Source of the DNA: Bacteroidales bacterium UBA4353
Lineage (GTDB): Bacteria > Bacteroidota > Bacteroidia > Bacteroidales > Paludibacteraceae
Assembly (NCBI GenBank): GCA_002394025.1
Contig: DGSV01000060.1
Coordinates: 1 to 9,579 of the forward strand
Direction: 5' to 3'
DNA length: 9,579 bases
The translations under genes and the position numbers were made by a program. Shown piece by piece: positions 6,132-9,579 of the stretch (the stretch's first letter is position 1; each line of letters begins with the position of its first letter). The notes under the pieces are model-generated. The model ran no database searches, was not told the DNA's origin, and was given only the letters and a program-made list of their open reading frames with translations.

Positions 6132-8663
6132 TCAGTTTTTGAGGTTACGATTAGGTTTCTTGACCTTTATGTATATTCCGTAGCTCGTCATGATGATTAG
6201 CGCTATATACATGATAATGATGAATGTGAGCGATATGGCATCGCCTTTTTTGACGCTTTCAGGTCTGAATTCAAATCGTATGTCGTGCGCTCCGGCAGGA
6301 ATGTTAAGTGCGCGGAGTATGTAGTTAACCCTAAAGTGTTCAGCAGGTTTGCCGTCTATATAAGCGTTCCATCCGAAAGGATAATAGATTTCCGAGAATA
6401 CTGCAGTGCCGCCCTGTTGTGAGTCGGCATGGTATTCTATGGCATCGGGAGCATAATTCGTGAGGCGTATAACACCCTGTTTGTCAGTCTCTATACTATC
6501 GTTGGCGGGAGTTTGGGTATATAGAGGAGACGCATAATCTTGTTGGGCGTATTTACTGAATACAGTGTCAATAACGGCATATCTTCTGAGGTCTATCTCA
6601 TTGAGTTTGTCTATTTCCTCGTTGGCCCCTCTGGCTTCAATCATAGCGCTCACGAACCAAGCATTGCCCATTGCATCGGGGTTTTGCTGAACCACAGGGG
6701 CATTGCCATGTTCTCTGTCGGGAACTATGAAATACTTGGTGTTGAGCATATTATATACCGGTAGATGCATTTGACTCAAGTGCCTGTCTATGATGTCTTG
6801 GTAGCGACGCAGTTTTGCGGCATGATAGCCTCCTACTGATTTGAGTCGGTATGACGTACGTGCGTCGTTGAAAGTGTTGGTAGCAAGGTTTATGACGCGG
6901 TAATGTGGGTCTTTATCGCGCAAAATTTGCTCTTCGTAAGGTTGAATGCGGAAGTAGTTTTTTTCGCTATTTGCCGACGAAAAGTTGTCGTCATTCATAT
7001 AACGCTTGTTGACAGGCCATAAGTCGGCGAGCACCAGCACTCCAAAGATACCAACGAAGATACCGTTGGTGACTTTGTCGAATTTGACATAGCCATATAG
7101 TAGTGCTGTGGTCAGTGCGGCGAACAGAAGTGAGCGCCAGCAGTCAGCAACAAACATGTCGTGCCTTTGCTTAATGATGGCATCCATGAGCCATTGTGGG
7201 TAGTATTGAGTGAGTTGGACGTCGTTGGGGCTTGTGAATGACAAGGCTCCGGCGGCTATCAGCGTTGCCAAACATATCGCGCAAGTAACTCCTCCTGCTA
7301 TCAGGATATATTTGGAGTATTTGGCGAGTAGTGACGATACTTCAATGCTGTTACGTCCTTTGGCATCCATAATTTTCTTGATGGCGAGCATGCCGAGGAG
7401 CGGCATGGTGATTTCCGCGATGACGAGGATTGATGACACGGCGCGGAATTTATTGTACATGGGCACAAAATCGAAGAATAATTTTGTGAGCCACATGGCA
7501 TTATGTCCCCACGACAATGCTATCGCCAACAGCGTCACTGCCAGTAGTGCCCATTTATGCGCTCCGTCAACGATTATTAGTCCGAGAATAAATAGTAGGC
7601 ATACTATTGCTCCTACGTAAACAGGTCCTGCTGTGAAGGGTTGTGTGCCCCAGTATGTGGGAGCCTGGTGGCAGATATCCTTGGCGGTTCTGTTGTCAAC
7701 GCTCTGCTTGCGGAGTTCTTTATATAGGGTTGATTTATCGCCCGCGTTATAGTGACTCGAACCGCCCATATAGTTAGGTATGAGCAGTGTCATGGTTTCG
7801 TCAATGCCATAACTCCAACTTGTGGCGTAGTCGAGGTCAAGGCCTTTTGTCTTGTTTTGTTCGTCGCTTTCCTTGACGAGGTCCGAATGTCCGCCACGCA
7901 TAGTTTGGCTGGCATACTCCATATTAGCCAGAGTGGCTGTCGTACCTGTTCCGAAACCTACGATAAATGATGCTGCGAATACAAGTGTGGCAAGGCAGAA
8001 ACGCCTCATTTGCTTTGCGAGTGCTCCGTCGATCAATTCCGCAAGCATGAGGGCTCCGATTATGAAGCAGATGTAGTATGACATCTGTGGGTGGGAGTAG
8101 AAACCGCAGGCTACGAATATCATTGTAATCGCGGCGCCGAGCATCATACGACCATGATATATCATATAGCACCCACCTATCACTGCTGCCATGAGTCCTA
8201 TTGTTGCCGTCTTGGAGTTGTGGGCAGCGCCGATAATGATAAAGAAATATGTGCTCATCGCCATGGCTATGGAGCCGGCTATGGCAAGCCAGGGATTGAC
8301 GCCAAAGGCAATCAGCAGGATGAAGAAACCTATTAGATATATAAATACCTTTGCTATCGCGCTATGGTTCTGACCCCAGTGCGACACTACATAGAATGGT
8401 TTGAGCCATTTCTGTGCTGCCGTCTGTCCGCCACCAATTTGGTAGTTAGGCATACCGCTGAACATGCTACCGGTCCAAAAACTGTATTTGCCGGTTTGTT
8501 CAGTATATTGCTGACATTCATTGACTGATGCCTGCCAACTCAGGTTGTCATTAGCGGCTATGATTTTACCATTGAGTTCAGGAGCCATATAAATACATGA
8601 AAGCACCGCAAAAAGCAGCACTGCTGACATGTAAGGAAGGAGTTTTGTTAATGCGTTTTTCAT
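6132..8663 (-). CDS. YfhO-family polytopic membrane protein (843 aa)
   Basis: This is a large inner-membrane protein. A first membrane segment (about residues 7-27) is followed by an extracytoplasmic loop with a typical YfhO-like stretch (FWTGSMFSGMPNYQ, about 61-74). Many further hydrophobic segments run to about residue 560. A long soluble region follows, containing the family-typical FGWNAYIDGKPAEHF and LNIPAGAHDIRFEF, then a final membrane segment and a basic tail (KVKKPNRNLKN). The family has a GT-C glycosyltransferase-like layout; Bacillus subtilis YfhO is implicated in sugar decoration of lipoteichoic acid. The Bacteroidota versions are uncharacterised and their substrate is unknown. 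I start it at the ATG at 8663; a TTG nine bases upstream overlaps the promoter box. Its stop lies 5 bases before the JAB gene, so the conjugation block may be read from this gene's promoter, although a functional link is not evident. Confidence 0.88.
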   Translation of the reverse strand: MKNALTKLLPYMSAVLLFAVLSCIYMAPELNGKIIAANDNLSWQASVNECQQYTEQTGKYSFWTGSMFSGMPNYQIGGGQTAAQKWLKPFYVVSHWGQNHSAIAKVFIYLIGFFILLIAFGVNPWLAIAGSIAMAMSTYFFIIIGAAHNSKTATIGLMAAVIGGCYMIYHGRMMLGAAITMIFVACGFYSHPQMSYYICFIIGALMLAELIDGALAKQMRRFCLATLVFAASFIVGFGTGTTATLANMEYASQTMRGGHSDLVKESDEQNKTKGLDLDYATSWSYGIDETMTLLIPNYMGGSSHYNAGDKSTLYKELRKQSVDNRTAKDICHQAPTYWGTQPFTAGPVYVGAIVCLLFILGLIIVDGAHKWALLAVTLLAIALSWGHNAMWLTKLFFDFVPMYNKFRAVSSILVIAEITMPLLGMLAIKKIMDAKGRNSIEVSSLLAKYSKYILIAGGVTCAICLATLIAAGALSFTSPNDVQLTQYYPQWLMDAIIKQRHDMFVADCWRSLLFAALTTALLYGYVKFDKVTNGIFVGIFGVLVLADLWPVNKRYMNDDNFSSANSEKNYFRIQPYEEQILRDKDPHYRVINLATNTFNDARTSYRLKSVGGYHAAKLRRYQDIIDRHLSQMHLPVYNMLNTKYFIVPDREHGNAPVVQQNPDAMGNAWFVSAMIEARGANEEIDKLNEIDLRRYAVIDTVFSKYAQQDYASPLYTQTPANDSIETDKQGVIRLTNYAPDAIEYHADSQQGGTAVFSEIYYPFGWNAYIDGKPAEHFRVNYILRALNIPAGAHDIRFEFRPESVKKGDAISLTFIIIMYIALIIMTSYGIYIKVKKPNRNLKN

Positions 8664-8669
8664 AGAATA

Positions 8670-8677
8670 CAAAGGTA
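8670..8677 (-). promoter_or_regulatory. Bacteroidota -7 box for the YfhO gene, apparently leaderless
   Basis: The minus strand reads TACCTTTG, a full match to the Bacteroidota -7 consensus TAnnTTTG. The ATG I favour for the YfhO protein begins only 6 bases downstream at 8663, so the transcript would start at or within a few bases of the start codon. No good -33 TTTG is seen at the expected distance. That position falls in the U-run of the preceding terminator and reads TTTT. The box also explains why a TTG start overlapping it (8672) is unlikely. Confidence 0.65.
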
Positions 8678-8694
8678 ATGATTTTTATCTGAAT

Positions 8695-8733
8695 AAAAAA
8701 ATTGGTGCCACATTGCTCACGCAATACAGCACC
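8695..8733 (-). terminator. Intrinsic terminator after the beta-barrel gene
   Basis: Read on the minus strand, two arms of 13 bases (8733-8721 and 8716-8704) close on a GUGA tetraloop, which fits the GNRA rule. The stem is five Watson-Crick pairs, three G-U wobble pairs, then five more Watson-Crick pairs. It is followed by AA and seven uridines (8701-8695). It lies about 45 bases past the stop codon of the beta-barrel gene and upstream of the YfhO start. The wobble pairs exist only in minus-strand RNA, and the U-run is on that side, so it acts on the minus strand. Confidence 0.85.
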
Positions 8734-8777
8734 TCCAACACATTGTCTAATTTTATTTGTGTGTACAAAAATAAGTC

Positions 8778-9578
8778 TTAATCGTTGCACCTGCGACATA
8801 GTTTCATGCTCTCCCAGCGATACATGAGTCTGATGCCTGCAGAAAACCAGCCGTCAAGCCATTTTGATTGTTTACCAATCATGTTGTCGTTGTCGGTGCG
8901 GAAAGGATAGCCGTCAAGGTTTATTGTTGGGATATCCACAAGTGCCTGATGTGCTGACGCCTCTATGCCGAGACGGAAATGGTTGCCCATACGGATGTTA
9001 TAGCCAAGTCCCAAATGTACGAGAGGTACAAAGCAACTTCTGTTGCCTTTATATTGTGTTACGCCCATTTCGGTACCACCCATATTAAAGTCGTAGTTGA
9101 GATAACTATACGCTACACCGGCACCGCCGAAAAGATAGAAACCTCCCATCTTGCCTTTGCGGGCGGGGTAGTACTCTATGACGGCTGTCAACTCACCTAA
9201 CCATGAGTCAAATTTACGATAGTTAATGGGTCTGAGGTCACTATTGTCACCGCGAAGCTGACCAACATAACCGCTGAAGCGCCAGTTAATATGCGGGTTC
9301 CAGCCTTGTGGACGCCAATGATAGGATATCTGGGCGCCCCAACACATGTTCTTGTCAATCCAACCATCCTTGAAAGCTATACCCGGGTGGTCTATGTCAC
9401 CATAGTAGTACCCCAATCCGCCATAGACGGATATAGCGTGCTCTTCGTAGATGTTCGAGTGGGAATAAAGCCCCTTATGGTTCATCTTGTTTTTGAAAAC
9501 TTTGTTGGCGCTGATAGGTTGTACTGCCAATAACAAAACCATAAGGATTGTAACAAAGTGTTGAAACTTAACTTTCAT
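8778..9578 (-). CDS. Secreted outer-membrane beta-barrel protein (266 aa)
   Basis: The first 24 residues form a Sec signal peptide: a basic start (MKVK), a hydrophobic core (ILMVLLLAV) and a likely cleavage site after PISA. The mature part (about 50-255) alternates short amphipathic, aromatic-rich strands with polar turns, for example SVYGGLGYYYGD, GGFYLFGGAGVAYSYLNYDF and LVHLGLGYNIRMG. This is typical of small 8- to 10-stranded outer-membrane barrels of Bacteroidota, and the overall look is close to the DUF6089/PorG-like group, a guess from pattern only. The last strand (WFSAGIRLMYRW) is followed by an unusual 11-residue tail with two cysteines. The ATG lies one base from the window edge, but the textbook signal peptide argues that the gene is complete. 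An intrinsic terminator follows, so it is probably a separate transcription unit from the conjugation block. No specific cargo or function can be read from the sequence. Confidence 0.8.
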   Translation of the reverse strand: MKVKFQHFVTILMVLLLAVQPISANKVFKNKMNHKGLYSHSNIYEEHAISVYGGLGYYYGDIDHPGIAFKDGWIDKNMCWGAQISYHWRPQGWNPHINWRFSGYVGQLRGDNSDLRPINYRKFDSWLGELTAVIEYYPARKGKMGGFYLFGGAGVAYSYLNYDFNMGGTEMGVTQYKGNRSCFVPLVHLGLGYNIRMGNHFRLGIEASAHQALVDIPTINLDGYPFRTDNDNMIGKQSKWLDGWFSAGIRLMYRWESMKLCRRCND

Positions 9579-9579
9579 A

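Noticed and set aside
8664..8672. TTG start for the YfhO protein at 8672
   Set aside because: It overlaps the TACCTTTG promoter box, and the ATG at 8663 gives a natural MKNALTK membrane-protein start.
8766..8773. Minus-strand TATTTTTG, a second match to TAnnTTTG
   Set aside because: It lies just before the terminator, in AT-rich sequence, with no TTTG at the -33 distance; a transcript from it would stop at the hairpin.

Overview
The window looks like chromosomal DNA of a Bacteroidales bacterium, possibly near Prevotellaceae or Muribaculaceae, though that finer placement is a guess. The evidence is Bacteroidota-type promoters (TTTG-N19-TACCTTTG at the left edge and a TACCTTTG box before the YfhO gene), a lack of Shine-Dalgarno sequences, a YfhO-family membrane protein, and an outer-membrane beta-barrel protein of a kind common in that phylum. 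All eight genes I can support lie on the minus strand, so transcription runs from high to low coordinates. No tRNA, rRNA, CRISPR array, transposase or integrase was seen. The longest gap between genes is about 114 bases, so no stretch over 300 bases lacks a gene.

In transcription order, the right end (8663-9578) holds two envelope genes. The first is a secreted beta-barrel protein, closed by a strong intrinsic terminator. The second is a large polytopic YfhO-family protein with its own, apparently leaderless, promoter. Only 5 bases after YfhO begins a tight six-gene block (63-6126): a JAB/JAMM metalloprotease with an E2-like C-terminal segment, an E2-like conjugating enzyme with a candidate catalytic Cys98, a 61-residue protein of unknown family, an E1-like ThiF-fold adenylating enzyme with a Cys4 zinc site, a double-ring Clp/Hsp100 ATPase, and a membrane protein with a C-terminal bacterial SH3 domain. 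The short spacings (44, 35, -1, 13 and 0 bases) argue for one operon.

The block reads as a bacterial ubiquitin-like conjugation pathway. E1 would adenylate the C-terminus of a modifier, E2 would carry and transfer it, and JAB would mature the modifier or remove it from targets. Known bacterial relatives with E1, E2 and JAB components include the Bil antiphage operons and the Cap2/Cap3 module of CBASS. Here the usual beta-grasp modifier is not recognisable, a 61-residue protein sits between E2 and E1, and the set is joined to a Clp-type unfoldase and an SH3 membrane protein. The Clp protein lacks the M-domain, a recognisable ClpP-docking loop and the aromatic pore loop of its first ring, so it is probably a remodelling unfoldase and not a ClpP partner. 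That a conjugation system marks proteins for unfolding, perhaps near the membrane, is inference. Shared short motifs between the 61-residue protein, the E1 tail and the membrane protein hint that these parts work together.
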